This document shows, in pieces, positions 1 to 7,901 of a stretch of DNA of 50,240 nt (positions within the stretch are counted from its first letter, which is position 1; every line of letters begins with the position of its first letter). The stretch is from Ardenticatenales bacterium (GTDB lineage: Bacteria; Chloroflexota; Anaerolineae; Promineifilales; Promineifilaceae). Under the pieces are notes generated by a model. That model worked only from the letters and a program-made list of their open reading frames with translations, was not told the DNA's origin and ran no database searches. Both the position numbers and the translations under genes were made by a program. The stretch spans positions 1-50,240 of the forward strand of contig JACKBM010000051.1 in assembly GCA_020634575.1 (NCBI GenBank), given 5' to 3'.

Positions 1-659
1 CATTTTTTCCAGAACAGCCATTGGCCGCAATAGGTGCAGGTCAGCGGGCAGCCCCGGCTGAACTGGATGCCGGCGGCCCGCCCCTGGCCAAATAGCTCAT
101 AGCCAGCCCAGTCAACCAGCTCCCAACCCGGCCGATACGCATCCAAATCCTGAATGGGGGGCCGCTGTCGATTGGTATGAATCTGAACACCATCCCGCCA
201 ACTGAGGCCCGCGACTGGCGCCAACGAGGCGCCGGACTCAAAGGCGCTGAGCAACTCAAGCACCGTCTGCTCGCCCTCACCGCGTACGATCACATCAATG
301 GCGGGGCATTGCTGCAGGATCTCGTTGGCGGCATAGGTCGGGTAAACACCGCCGTAGACAATTTTGACCGCTGGCAACGCTTCCCGCAGTGCCCTGGCTG
401 TTGCCACGCAGGTGTCGTGAGCCGCCGTCGAACCGGTATGGCCGATGAGGATATAATCCGGGCAAAACGCGCTGATTTCTGCTGTCAGGCGCGGCAATGA
501 CCAACCGTACAGATCATTGTCGATTAACCTGACGGTGTGACCGGCGTCCAGAAGCGGCCCGCCTAATAGGACCAGCCCCAGTGGTATTTGATAGCCAAGG
601 CCGAAGCGGTTGGCGATGAAGCGGCGGGCTGGGGTTAACAAGATGATGCGTGAGGCCAT
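1..659 (-). CDS. B12-binding domain radical SAM protein (partial, C-terminus off the left edge)
   Basis: The reading frame begins at the ATG at 659 and runs off the window edge; I translated it directly. The first ~130 residues look like a cobalamin-binding Rossmann domain (openings MASRIILLTPARR, a VRLIDNDLYGW strand, then GHTGSTAAHD and YGGVYPTYAA). This is followed by the linker RPGWELVDW and by the radical SAM cysteine motif CPLTCTYC, just before the edge. This order is that of the BchE/P-methylase class of cobalamin-dependent radical SAM enzymes, which methylate or cyclise varied substrates; the substrate cannot be told. An AAGGAGAC ribosome binding site sits just upstream of 659. It diverges from the kinase-like gene at 786. 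The family is clear, the specific reaction unknown. Confidence 0.88.
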   Translation of the reverse strand, partial: MASRIILLTPARRFIANRFGLGYQIPLGLVLLGGPLLDAGHTVRLIDNDLYGWSLPRLTAEISAFCPDYILIGHTGSTAAHDTCVATARALREALPAVKIVYGGVYPTYAANEILQQCPAIDVIVRGEGEQTVLELLSAFESGASLAPVAGLSWRDGVQIHTNRQRPPIQDLDAYRPGWELVDWAGYELFGQGRAAGIQFSRGCPLTCTYCGQWLFWKK

Positions 660-785
660 GACTGTCTCCTTGGGCTGGCCGATTGGACCATAGCTGGCAG
701 TATCGCCTCTGCCACATCATCTCTGCAGTGGCCAGGGTCATCCGGCTGGGTGACCGAGGTCATCCTGGCGAGGTGGAGCAAGTTT

Positions 786-1352
786 ATGCGTCAACCGATC
801 ATTCTTATGGGTCCAATCGGGGCCGGGAAAAGCACGGTCGGCCGGCTGCTGGCGGCGGCGCTCGATCTGCCCATTTGCCATGTCGACGAGGTGCGCTGGG
901 GTTACTACGAGCAACTGGGCTACGACCGGGCGCTGGCGGATCAGATTGCGGCTGAGCAGGGGTTGATCGCCATGTTGCGCTACTGTGAGCCGTTTGATGT
1001 CGCCATGCTTGAGCAGCTGCTGGTGGACCATTCAGGCATCATCGACCTGGGGGCCAGCAACTCGGTTTATGAGGATGAGGCGCTGCTGTGCCGGGCCGAG
1101 GCGGCGCTGGCACCGGTACCCTATGTGATTCTGCTGCTACCTTCAGCGGACCCCAACGCGTCCGGCGCTATCCTCAAAGAGCGGCTTATTCAGATGCTGA
1201 CGGCGGCCGGTCAGTCCTATAGCGACGAGCTGTTTAGCCTGAACGATTATCTGTTGCGGCAACCGGCCAATGGGCGGCTGGCCAAACAAATTGTCTATAC
1301 GAGCGGGAAGCAGCCGGACGAGATTTGCGCGGAGATTGTATTACTTGGCTAG
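786..1352 (+). CDS. P-loop kinase-like protein (shikimate kinase/AAA fold)
   Basis: This is a 188-residue protein with a Walker A motif GPIGAGKST at residues 9-17 after the short strand PIILM, as in shikimate kinase, gluconate kinase and related small-molecule kinases. The motif LPICHVDEVRW follows where these enzymes place a substrate-binding Asp. The rest has no motif I can assign. An in-frame GTG lies at 750, but the ATG at 786 has a purine-rich GGTGGAG seven bases upstream and puts the P-loop at the expected distance from the N-terminus, so I chose it. The last 12 bases overlap the convergent TPR gene. It may be a kinase of a metabolite or nucleoside, but could also be a non-kinase P-loop protein. 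Confidence 0.72.
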   Translation: MRQPIILMGPIGAGKSTVGRLLAAALDLPICHVDEVRWGYYEQLGYDRALADQIAAEQGLIAMLRYCEPFDVAMLEQLLVDHSGIIDLGASNSVYEDEALLCRAEAALAPVPYVILLLPSADPNASGAILKERLIQMLTAAGQSYSDELFSLNDYLLRQPANGRLAKQIVYTSGKQPDEICAEIVLLG

Positions 1353-3014
1353 ATGGAGTGGTACCAAAAACTCGTTTATGTCAAATTGCGTGCCGTTAGT
1401 AATAGCCTGCAGAAACCGTTCTGTCTGCTCGGCTTCCTGAGCGTTTAGCTCGAGAAATGCCTGATTGGCCTGAAGCGCCAGCGCTTTGCCTCGGTCTAGT
1501 TCTCCCTGCCCGGCATAGGCGCGTGCCAGTCCCCACCGTACGATTGCCAGAGGGTATTTGTTGTCCGTGGTTACCAGGGTAGCTTCAGCGGCCGATAGGG
1601 ATTGGATAGCAGCTGCCCAATTGCGCCAAAACGCATAGGTCAACCCGATATCGCCCTGGCTTTCAGCCATGCCCAGTTGGTTTTGCATACGCTGGTACAT
1701 TTCGTTGGCCTGCTTGTGGCAATTCAGAGACCAACTGTATTTGCCGCGATCTCGGCATAATGCACCAATGTAGTTTAATGATTCTGCAGCGCGATTGTAT
1801 TCATTCACCTGACAGAACAGCCGAAAGGCCTGGATGTGATGCCGGAGAGCACCATAATGTTGTCCCTGATCCCGTAGGATAAGTGCCATATATTCGCGGA
1901 CAACCGCGACGTTGCGATCATCAGCGAATTTTTGATAAATGTGCTCAGCTTTGGCGTAGCTGCGCTGGGCCTGCTCCAGTTCGCCTTGCCAACGCTGAAT
2001 GATGCCGATATTAACCAGACTATCGGCAATGCCTTTTTCATTGCCGACCAACTCACACAAAGCAATCGAGCGTTCGCCGCAGTGACGGGCCGCCGCCAGG
2101 TTACCCAGACGGCGTAGGAGGTTGCTCAGATTATTTAGCAGCAGCATTTGACCGCGAATATCCCCGGCTTCGGCGAAGAGACGTTCAGCAAGTTCCATGT
2201 GGTCCAGGGCGCTCCTCATCTCATTGAGCTGGGCAAATGTAATGCCCAGGTTCATCTGCACAATGGCCTGACGCCTCTTGTCATTGGTTTGCCGATAAAA
2301 TACCAGGGCTTTGTTGTAGCTGGCGGCTGCCAATGTCAACGATCCTTGATGTAAATGGATATTACCTTCCCCGTGATTGAGCCGGCCAGACTGAAGAGCT
2401 GTGCCCTCAAGCGAGATTGACTCAGCGACGTTGCGGTAGCAGCGCCATGTTTCAGCCCAGTTACGCTGAGCCCGATAAACTTCTGCGATATCCAGCCAAA
2501 TATTGATTAACTGAGCCTGATCGTTGGCCACCTGAGCAAGTTGCCGTGCTTCTTCAAATGCGTGCAGCGCATTGTCTGGATCTGAACGCAGGAGATGGTA
2601 CTGCCCAAGGTCCTGCCAAGCCATGGCCCGCTCAACGTCCTCATCCAGTTCGGCCAGTGCCGCCTGCAAAGTCGCGGCAACTGAATCGATCTGGCCCAGA
2701 TGTAGTTGAGTGTGCCCCAGCCGCCGGCGCAGCTGACCAATCGCCTGGTTGCCATTGCTTTCTGCCATGGTCAGCGCCCGTTTGAGATAGGGCTGCCATA
2801 GTCGGAGTTGGCCGGTTCGTTCCATAAAGTGATGGAAGTTGAGGGTACAGTCGACCACCAGCCCAGCGACCTGGGGCAAATTGAAGCTCATTTCCAAAAA
2901 TTGGAGGACATGGTCCCGCTGTGCTGCCAGGATACTGTCGTTTGCAGAGCCCGCGACGATCGAGTTGATCAGGAACTGTCCCCGGCGTTGGCTGAGAGTG
3001 GCGAGTGTCTGCAT
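1341..3014 (-). CDS. Tetratricopeptide repeat protein, likely partner of upstream STAND ATPase
   Basis: This 557-residue protein is almost entirely helical repeats of about 40 residues of TPR type (for example ALVFYRQTNDKRRQAIVQMN, then AERLFAEAGDIRGQMLLLNN). No enzymatic domain, signal peptide or membrane segment is seen, so it is probably cytoplasmic and binds a protein or peptide. It begins 30 bases after the stop of the NB-ARC gene on the same strand. In many STAND regulators (MalT/AfsR type) the NTPase and TPR sensor are one polypeptide; here they are split over two genes. An in-frame TGA two codons before the ATG shows that the frame cannot extend upstream. No strong ribosome binding site is seen, so translation may be coupled to the upstream gene. 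Confidence 0.85.
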   Translation of the reverse strand: MQTLATLSQRRGQFLINSIVAGSANDSILAAQRDHVLQFLEMSFNLPQVAGLVVDCTLNFHHFMERTGQLRLWQPYLKRALTMAESNGNQAIGQLRRRLGHTQLHLGQIDSVAATLQAALAELDEDVERAMAWQDLGQYHLLRSDPDNALHAFEEARQLAQVANDQAQLINIWLDIAEVYRAQRNWAETWRCYRNVAESISLEGTALQSGRLNHGEGNIHLHQGSLTLAAASYNKALVFYRQTNDKRRQAIVQMNLGITFAQLNEMRSALDHMELAERLFAEAGDIRGQMLLLNNLSNLLRRLGNLAAARHCGERSIALCELVGNEKGIADSLVNIGIIQRWQGELEQAQRSYAKAEHIYQKFADDRNVAVVREYMALILRDQGQHYGALRHHIQAFRLFCQVNEYNRAAESLNYIGALCRDRGKYSWSLNCHKQANEMYQRMQNQLGMAESQGDIGLTYAFWRNWAAAIQSLSAAEATLVTTDNKYPLAIVRWGLARAYAGQGELDRGKALALQANQAFLELNAQEAEQTERFLQAITNGTQFDINEFLVPLHLAK

Positions 3015-3044
3015 GAATCAGGTCGTGTACAGTGAGCGTTGCTG

Positions 3045-4475
3045 TCAGGGCTGGCCAGGCTGGTCCTGAGAGGACATCAGGTATTGACGGGTCATTTCGT
3101 GAATGCGGTAGATTGAATGGTCTGTTCCGCTACGCATGAGCAGAGAAAGACGAATCAATTTTTGGATCGACTGGTCCAATAAATCGTCAGACAAACCGGA
3201 TATCGCACTCAAATCTTTCCAGCCAGCGCCTTGCGCAGGCATAAAAAGCATTGATAGTAGCAGTTGTTGGGCGGACTCCGTCAATAAGCTCCAGGAACGA
3301 CGGAACAGTTGGTCATACTCATACTTGATTGTTTGATTTTGCATGAGTGTCTGGTCATCGATGATGCGTTCAAGTGGCAGATAGGCAAGCAAGCCAATGA
3401 GCAGCTCTATGGCCAGGGGGTTACCTCCGGTCAAGGAAACGAGAGCATTCATCGTTTCGGCTGAAATGGCGTCCAGGGATGTGACCGCTCGCTCATGTGC
3501 ATGATAACGCATGAAGGAAGCGGCTACATCAGGCGGCAATGAGCGTACGGGGAAGGTCTGCACAAACCGGATATCTGAGGTGGCGATGCGACTGGTGATG
3601 AGAAACTTGCTGGGCATGGTATAGGCGGACAAGGTCTCAAGGATGTGATGGAGGCCAGCTTCTTCATCAAGATTGTCAATCACGATAATATGGGGTGTTT
3701 TGCGCAACAGTGCTTTGAGGGCGGCACTCTTTTCCGCAATGGGTTGATGACGGATATCCGGCAGGGGTATTTGATTGATCAGTTCATCAACCATTGTGTC
3801 ATGGCTAAAACGGTTGGCACCAGCGCCCGAGTCTCCGGGGAACGCGCCTTCAGGCCGGGCGGTGAGCCAGAGGAGATCCTTGAAGAGCCCAAAAGGCAAA
3901 AGCTGCTTAATTGTGGTATGAGCCAGGGAGGTTTTACCCACACCGCCCATTCCGGATAGTATCACCACACCGCGCCCGTCAGCGTCCATGAGGGAGGCAA
4001 GCAACCGCTTGCTGGCTGATTCGATGCCAAACAGGCGGGAATAACTGGCCAGTGGCAGATGCCGCAACTGCTGCCGGAGTTCGGCCGGCTCATGAGATGC
4101 CTGACGCTCTCGCTCCCAGAGCAGACTGGCCAGTTTCTCGATTGCTTTGGCCTGATAATTATAAAATGTGGAGTCGGCTAAATGCATCGCCTCAGCAATG
4201 TCACCAGGCAGTTCCCCTTGAACATAATGTTGATGCAGGATAGATGCTGCCTGGGCGTGACCCGATTCATGCAAGGTTTGCAGACCAGCTCGTAGTATTC
4301 GCCGCAACGCTTCAGCGCGCTGCAAGGCATTTGGCGCAAGCCCATGAGCAGCAAGCTCTTTTTGTACCAGCCCTAGCGAGTGGGCTAACTGGCAATCGGC
4401 GAGGCTGTCTTGAGAAAACTTTCGCAGCGCTTGTTTCAAGTCAGTTTTGAATTGGCCATCATTGTTACCGTACAC
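3045..4475 (-). CDS. NB-ARC (STAND) NTPase regulator
   Basis: This 476-residue protein belongs to the STAND class of nucleotide-dependent switch proteins. The N-terminal ~125 residues are helical and include a sigma-70 region 4-like stretch (DIAEAMHLADSTFYNYQ) that could bind DNA or act as an adaptor. The NB-ARC core follows: Walker A GMGGVGKTS at about 175-183, Walker B HIIVIDNLDE near 262-271, a sensor LITSR near 292-296, the GGNPLAIELL motif near 350 and a C-terminal YRIHEMTRQYL that matches the His-containing end of this fold. Sensor repeats are supplied by the TPR gene just downstream. The start is GTG at 4475, with TTGGAG about 11 bases upstream. It diverges from the exported protein at 4583. 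Ligand and target are unknown. Confidence 0.87.
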   Translation of the reverse strand: MYGNNDGQFKTDLKQALRKFSQDSLADCQLAHSLGLVQKELAAHGLAPNALQRAEALRRILRAGLQTLHESGHAQAASILHQHYVQGELPGDIAEAMHLADSTFYNYQAKAIEKLASLLWERERQASHEPAELRQQLRHLPLASYSRLFGIESASKRLLASLMDADGRGVVILSGMGGVGKTSLAHTTIKQLLPFGLFKDLLWLTARPEGAFPGDSGAGANRFSHDTMVDELINQIPLPDIRHQPIAEKSAALKALLRKTPHIIVIDNLDEEAGLHHILETLSAYTMPSKFLITSRIATSDIRFVQTFPVRSLPPDVAASFMRYHAHERAVTSLDAISAETMNALVSLTGGNPLAIELLIGLLAYLPLERIIDDQTLMQNQTIKYEYDQLFRRSWSLLTESAQQLLLSMLFMPAQGAGWKDLSAISGLSDDLLDQSIQKLIRLSLLMRSGTDHSIYRIHEMTRQYLMSSQDQPGQP

Positions 4476-4582
4476 GTGGCTAATTACTCCAAGAGTTTCA
4501 GCATAGTGAGATAGAACTCTATTCCCGTATGGTAAGGATGCCTGTTTATCACCTGTTGGTCTTACTCTGGAGGAATCTTACC

Positions 4583-5236
4583 ATGAATAAAAAGTTTGGC
4601 GTCACCTGGCTGCTGCTCATTGTTGCACTGATATTGATCTTTAGCTGGCAGACGAACAACATTGTTACTGCGGAAGCCAAACCCGACGGCAATCAGACAT
4701 CCGCTATGCTGGTCCTGGCTGCCTCAATAGATCTGGTGACTGAGGGTACCCTTGTGCCCAGACAATATCTGGCTATCGTAAGCAACCCGGCTGCGACACC
4801 GAGCCCGACAATGACGCCCACACCCTCGCCAACCATTTCGCCAACACCTGTGATTTCCCCTGACGAGATAGCCTGTATCTATGGACTGAATTGGTGGCGG
4901 AACCCGAACCCACCTTTCGACATTATTCGTAGTAGCTATACGCCTACTTGCCTTAATGCGACGAATGTGGCGGTCACCAATATCTTCGACGCAACCGGCC
5001 GGCAGATCGCCTATGAGGCCCAAGTGAGCCGGGCCTCCGGAGAGGATTTTGAAATGCTCGCGACCTATACATTTAATAGTGGTGGTGGCGTTACCGGGGC
5101 TTCGGTGACCAAGCGATATGTCTCTGGCGCCGAATTTCAGCTGACGATCAGCCAGTTTTGCCCGGTCGTGGGGCCTATGACTGGTTTTGAAGTGCATTAT
5201 GCCAGCATGAGCTTCACGCACGGCACGTGTGGTTGA
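4583..5236 (+). CDS. Exported or membrane-anchored hypothetical protein with TP-rich linker
   Basis: I do not recognise the family. The 217-residue product starts MNKKFG and has a hydrophobic segment (TWLLLIVALILIFSW) near residues 7-22, fitting a signal peptide or membrane anchor. A low-complexity linker of repeating T, P and S follows (PSPTMTPTPSP), typical of secreted Chloroflexota proteins, and then a ~130-residue C-terminal domain with several Cys (residues around IACIYG, PTCLNA, QFCPVV, HGTCG) that could form disulfides. The longer frame from 4529 is less likely because TGGAGGAATCTTACC lies directly before the ATG at 4583. It is divergent from the STAND regulator; a functional link is possible but not shown. 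Confidence 0.72.
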   Translation: MNKKFGVTWLLLIVALILIFSWQTNNIVTAEAKPDGNQTSAMLVLAASIDLVTEGTLVPRQYLAIVSNPAATPSPTMTPTPSPTISPTPVISPDEIACIYGLNWWRNPNPPFDIIRSSYTPTCLNATNVAVTNIFDATGRQIAYEAQVSRASGEDFEMLATYTFNSGGGVTGASVTKRYVSGAEFQLTISQFCPVVGPMTGFEVHYASMSFTHGTCG

Positions 5237-5332
5237 GTTGAGCCGGCACCGCTCAAGGGGGGATGTATCGTGTATGCTCGGAGTTGATTAGTCGAGTGGA
5301 GGCTGGCAGGTCGCCCAAGAGCGCCTGGTTGT

Positions 5333-5368
5333 CCACCAGCACCAACCGGGACCGGTTGGTGCTGGTGG
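5333..5368. terminator. Long perfect hairpin between convergent genes
   Basis: CCACCAGCACCAACC and its exact complement form a 15-base-pair stem around a GGGACC loop. It lies between the convergent genes ending at 5236 and 5401. There is no T-run on either side, so a factor-independent terminator is not certain, but position and stability favour a bidirectional transcription or mRNA 3' end signal. Confidence 0.55.
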
Positions 5369-5400
5369 CGTGTAATTGAACGGCAGCTTGCGATGGTTGT

Positions 5401-5919
5401 TTAGTTGTCGTCCATCCCCTCCATGTCCTCGTGGTCCATGTCCATGCTGTCCATGTCCATTCCTTCGTCATCCGGGGTGACGACTTCGGCGTCGATGGTC
5501 ATGTCACCGGCATTCTGGAAGTGGAGGGTGACGGCGACGGTGGCGCCGGCATCCAGCGGGGCTTCTTTTTGCAGGCACATGATGTGCAGGCCACCGCGGG
5601 CCAGTTCGACGGTTTCACCGGCCGGTATCGGGATCTCACCCCCCTCAACCTCGCGCATCACCATCACGCCCTCTTCCATAAACATGTTGTGCAACTCGAC
5701 ACTACCGCAGCCAGGCAGCTCCGCGCCTACCAGGGCGTCGTCCGTGTCGGTGCCGTTGTGGATGGTGAGCCAGACGGAGCCGGTCTCACTGGGCAGGGTC
5801 ATGTTGGCGCGCACATGGCTTACGGTTAGCTCAGCGGCTGTTTCTTCCATGGCGTGATCGTTGCCGCCACAGGCGACCAATAAGACAAGCAAAAACAAGG
5901 GAATCCATTTTCTCAGCAT
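5401..5919 (-). CDS. PCu(A)C-type periplasmic copper chaperone lipoprotein
   Basis: This is a 172-residue lipoprotein: the signal sequence ends at lipobox LVAC (Cys near residue 17). The mature part matches the PCu(A)C/DUF461 fold, with VELHNM followed about 20-35 residues later by GGLHIM, the His and Met residues that bind Cu(I) (family motif H-M-x10-M-x21-H-x-M). PCu(A)C proteins deliver copper to the CuA site of cytochrome oxidase. The C-terminal tail is very rich in Asp and Met (MDMDSMDMDHED), a likely extra metal-binding extension. GGAG stands nine bases before the ATG. It is followed by VKOR and DsbA-like genes on the same strand, so thiol redox control of copper centres is a plausible shared role. 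Confidence 0.88.
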   Translation of the reverse strand: MLRKWIPLFLLVLLVACGGNDHAMEETAAELTVSHVRANMTLPSETGSVWLTIHNGTDTDDALVGAELPGCGSVELHNMFMEEGVMVMREVEGGEIPIPAGETVELARGGLHIMCLQKEAPLDAGATVAVTLHFQNAGDMTIDAEVVTPDDEGMDMDSMDMDHEDMEGMDDN

Positions 5920-5953
5920 TTAATCAATCTCCAATGGTTGGGTCAGGGCCGGT

Positions 5954-6406
5954 TTAAGCGGCCCCCTGATTGGCCTGGCGCAGAAAACTGATGGCCAGGC
6001 CAAACATAATTGTGATGATGACGGCCGATACCACACAGTAACGGCAGATGGCATGTAAGACGAACAACTCCAGCCCGGTCAGCCCGAGTGAGAAGAGAAA
6101 GGCCAGACCGATGACGCCGACCATCACTTCAGGCAGAACATTCTCCAGGGCTGGCAGCCAGTCACGCAGCCAGGTTAGCAGGAAGATGAACGCGTAGCCC
6201 AGCAGACCGATTAAGGCAACCGGGACAGGGCCGATGGCGGAGAACCGGCCATCGGGACCGCTGACCAGGCCACAATCATCCCAGCCGGAACTACTGCAGC
6301 CGGCAACCAGGTCACCATTATGGAAAAGCAACAGGTAGTAGGCGAGCAGCAATCCTGGCACCGCCAGGAGCTGGATCAACCTCATCTGCCAGCCATTCTG
6401 GTTCAT
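5954..6406 (-). CDS. Vitamin K epoxide reductase (VKOR) family membrane protein
   Basis: This is a 150-residue integral membrane protein with four likely transmembrane helices. It has the VKOR cysteine sets: C37 and C45 in the loop after the first helix (GCSSSGWDDC) and the quinone-facing CRYC at 121-124. The stretch SAIGPVPVALIGLLGY is typical of the family. Bacterial VKOR reoxidises a DsbA-like partner and passes electrons to quinone, as DsbB does elsewhere. The start is the ATG at 6406, preceded by GGGGAGGTTAAG; an upstream frame to 6430 lies inside the previous gene. Only one base separates it from the stop of the DsbA-like gene, so the two are co-translated. Confidence 0.92.
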   Translation of the reverse strand: MNQNGWQMRLIQLLAVPGLLLAYYLLLFHNGDLVAGCSSSGWDDCGLVSGPDGRFSAIGPVPVALIGLLGYAFIFLLTWLRDWLPALENVLPEVMVGVIGLAFLFSLGLTGLELFVLHAICRYCVVSAVIITIMFGLAISFLRQANQGAA

Positions 6407-6407
6407 C

Positions 6408-7073
6408 TTAACCTCCCCGCAGCGACTCAATCTGATTTACAAAGCTGGCATAAGCCTGGTTGCCGTTAACACGCTGGTTGTTGATGAAGAAGGTCGGTGT
6501 GCTGTTAACCTGCCATTCCGACGCCAGGGCGATGTTATCCTGGATAGTTTGCAGATAGCGACCGCTGCTCAGGCATTGGTCAAACTGGTCTGTGTCCAGC
6601 CCGATGGCGGCAGCAGTTTGCTGCAAGCCTGACTGGCTGAGAGTATCTGCCTGGCCGAACTGGCCGAACAGGGCGTCGGCGTAAGGCACAAAGGCCGCCT
6701 GCTCATTGGCGCAGAGGGCCGCGTGAGTGGCCGGCAACGTCGCTTGCCCTAAAGCATAGGGCAGGTAGAGAATGCGGACGTCGCCTGTGTTTACGTAATC
6801 GGCTTTTAACTGTGGCAGGGTGTCCACGTGGAAATCCCGGCAATGGGAACAGCCAAAATCCATCACTTCCAACACGGTGACCGGGGCAGCAGCGTCGCCG
6901 ACGCTGACGCAGGCGTCTGGATTCTGGTCGCAGTGCTCGATGAGCGTCAGCCGTTCGCTGGGCTTGAGCGCCAGGGCCAGGAGGGCCAACAGGCCAAACA
7001 GGCCGACGCCGCTAATGCCGAGGATAATCTTCCAATTGGTGGCCCTGGTTTCGGGTTTTCTTCTTTTGCTCAT
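6408..7073 (-). CDS. DsbA-like membrane-anchored thiol oxidoreductase
   Basis: This 221-residue protein has one N-terminal membrane anchor (residues ~15-36) and an extracytoplasmic thioredoxin-fold domain with active site CSHC at 75-78 and a cis-proline loop NSTPTFF near 191-197. The helical insertion of DsbA proteins lies between them. Two more Cys (C48, C55) precede the fold, and C121 and C166 lie in the insert. It would catalyse disulfide formation in exported proteins and be recharged by the VKOR encoded directly downstream. The short AGGATT before the ATG is a modest ribosome binding site. Family assignment is firm; whether it is an oxidase or an isomerase is not. Confidence 0.92.
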   Translation of the reverse strand: MSKRRKPETRATNWKIILGISGVGLFGLLALLALALKPSERLTLIEHCDQNPDACVSVGDAAAPVTVLEVMDFGCSHCRDFHVDTLPQLKADYVNTGDVRILYLPYALGQATLPATHAALCANEQAAFVPYADALFGQFGQADTLSQSGLQQTAAAIGLDTDQFDQCLSSGRYLQTIQDNIALASEWQVNSTPTFFINNQRVNGNQAYASFVNQIESLRGG

Positions 7074-7309
7074 TTGCTAATCCTGATGATGGCGCCTGGC
7101 ACGCAGGGCGTTAGAGGCGCCTGGGGCTGGCCGGCGACCGGCCGGTCAGCTTAACAGCGGGCGATCCGATGGCTCACAGCAGCTTTATACCATTCACCTG
7201 GCCTGGAGTAATGACGGGAATCGCCGTGGTCTTGAAGCCAGGTGTGGCTGATTGGGCTGCCGCAAAATTGCGGATCACACCAAAGAAATGGGTATGCCAG
7301 CAGGCAGGA

Positions 7310-7618
7310 TTAGCTGAGTCGGGGTGGGGGTGGGGCGACGAGAAGGGAGTATGTCTGCGCTTGCCGGCGTTCGTTGCCCAGGGCCAACCAGATCAGCGTC
7401 AGCGACAAAAGCCCGCCCCAGATAGGGGGAACAGAAGAGAAATTATACTGGACCACTTTGTCCGGCAACACCAGGCGGGCCTGGGCAGCCGCCGCTTCTT
7501 CGCAGCTGTCGTAGTTGGCCAGCAACTCTTCCTGGCCCTCGCAGATCGCCATCGTTACCAGCTGCGATGAGCTGAACAGGATAGCAATAGCCAGCAGGGC
7601 GACGATCAATCTCGACAT
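7310..7618 (-). CDS. Small membrane protein of unknown function
   Basis: This 102-residue protein has an N-terminal hydrophobic segment (RLIVALLAIAILFSSSQLV), a ~40-residue loop containing two Cys (ICEGQEELL and YDSCEEAA) and a second membrane segment (WGGLLSLTLIWLAL). The loop is probably extracytoplasmic, so its Cys pair could be a substrate of the nearby VKOR/DsbA pair; this is inference only. The start ATG at 7618 has no ribosome binding site; instead a good promoter ends seven bases upstream, suggesting a leaderless message. The longer frame from TTG 7636 would overlap that promoter. No family recognised. Confidence 0.6.
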   Translation of the reverse strand: MSRLIVALLAIAILFSSSQLVTMAICEGQEELLANYDSCEEAAAAQARLVLPDKVVQYNFSSVPPIWGGLLSLTLIWLALGNERRQAQTYSLLVAPPPPRLS

Positions 7619-7625
7619 ATGTGAA

Positions 7626-7655
7626 ATTATAAACAATTCGCGGCTGGCGTGGCAA
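7626..7655 (-). promoter_or_regulatory. Sigma-70-like promoter, probably giving a leaderless mRNA
   Basis: On the minus strand TTGCCA (7655-7650) is followed after 18 bases by a perfect TATAAT (7631-7626). The start codon of the small membrane protein begins eight bases after the -10 box, about where transcription should start. There is no ribosome binding site, which fits a leaderless transcript. Confidence 0.6.
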
Positions 7656-7694
7656 CCGTTCTAAGGATGCGCTGGGGCGCAACCTGTTGGGTGC

Positions 7695-7823
7695 TTCTCC
7701 CGACAGGTTGCCGCCCCGGCGCCGCGCCCGCAGGGCGCGCCCTGCGTCAGCCCGTTAACTGAGTTGGCTATGATGAGGGCGCGCTGGCGCGCGCCGGGGG
7801 TGGGCGACAACCCAACGGGAGAA
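7695..7823. repeat. Imperfect long inverted repeat (MITE-like element or large hairpin)
   Basis: Two arms of about 48 bases face each other (7695-7743 and 7776-7823), each beginning TTCTCCCG and containing GGTTG.CGCCC and a GCGCGCCCT end; by eye roughly three quarters identical. Each arm also holds smaller GC-rich hairpins, and a separate hairpin (AACCTGT/ACAGGTT) overlaps the left end. It occupies the gap downstream of the HpaB-type gene. No coding frame or transposase is present. It could be a small non-autonomous element or a structured 3' region. Confidence 0.45.
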
Positions 7824-7901
7824 TAGCTACCCCCTCGGTTACCCTCGAGGCTAGCTGGTTGCGCCCGCCCCCGACGCAGCGTACGGGTCGCGGATGAAGA
7901 A

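Noticed and set aside
7169..7570. Plus-strand open frame in the gap after the DsbA-like gene
   Set aside because: No ribosome binding site or family; overlaps the two-helix membrane protein, which has a promoter.
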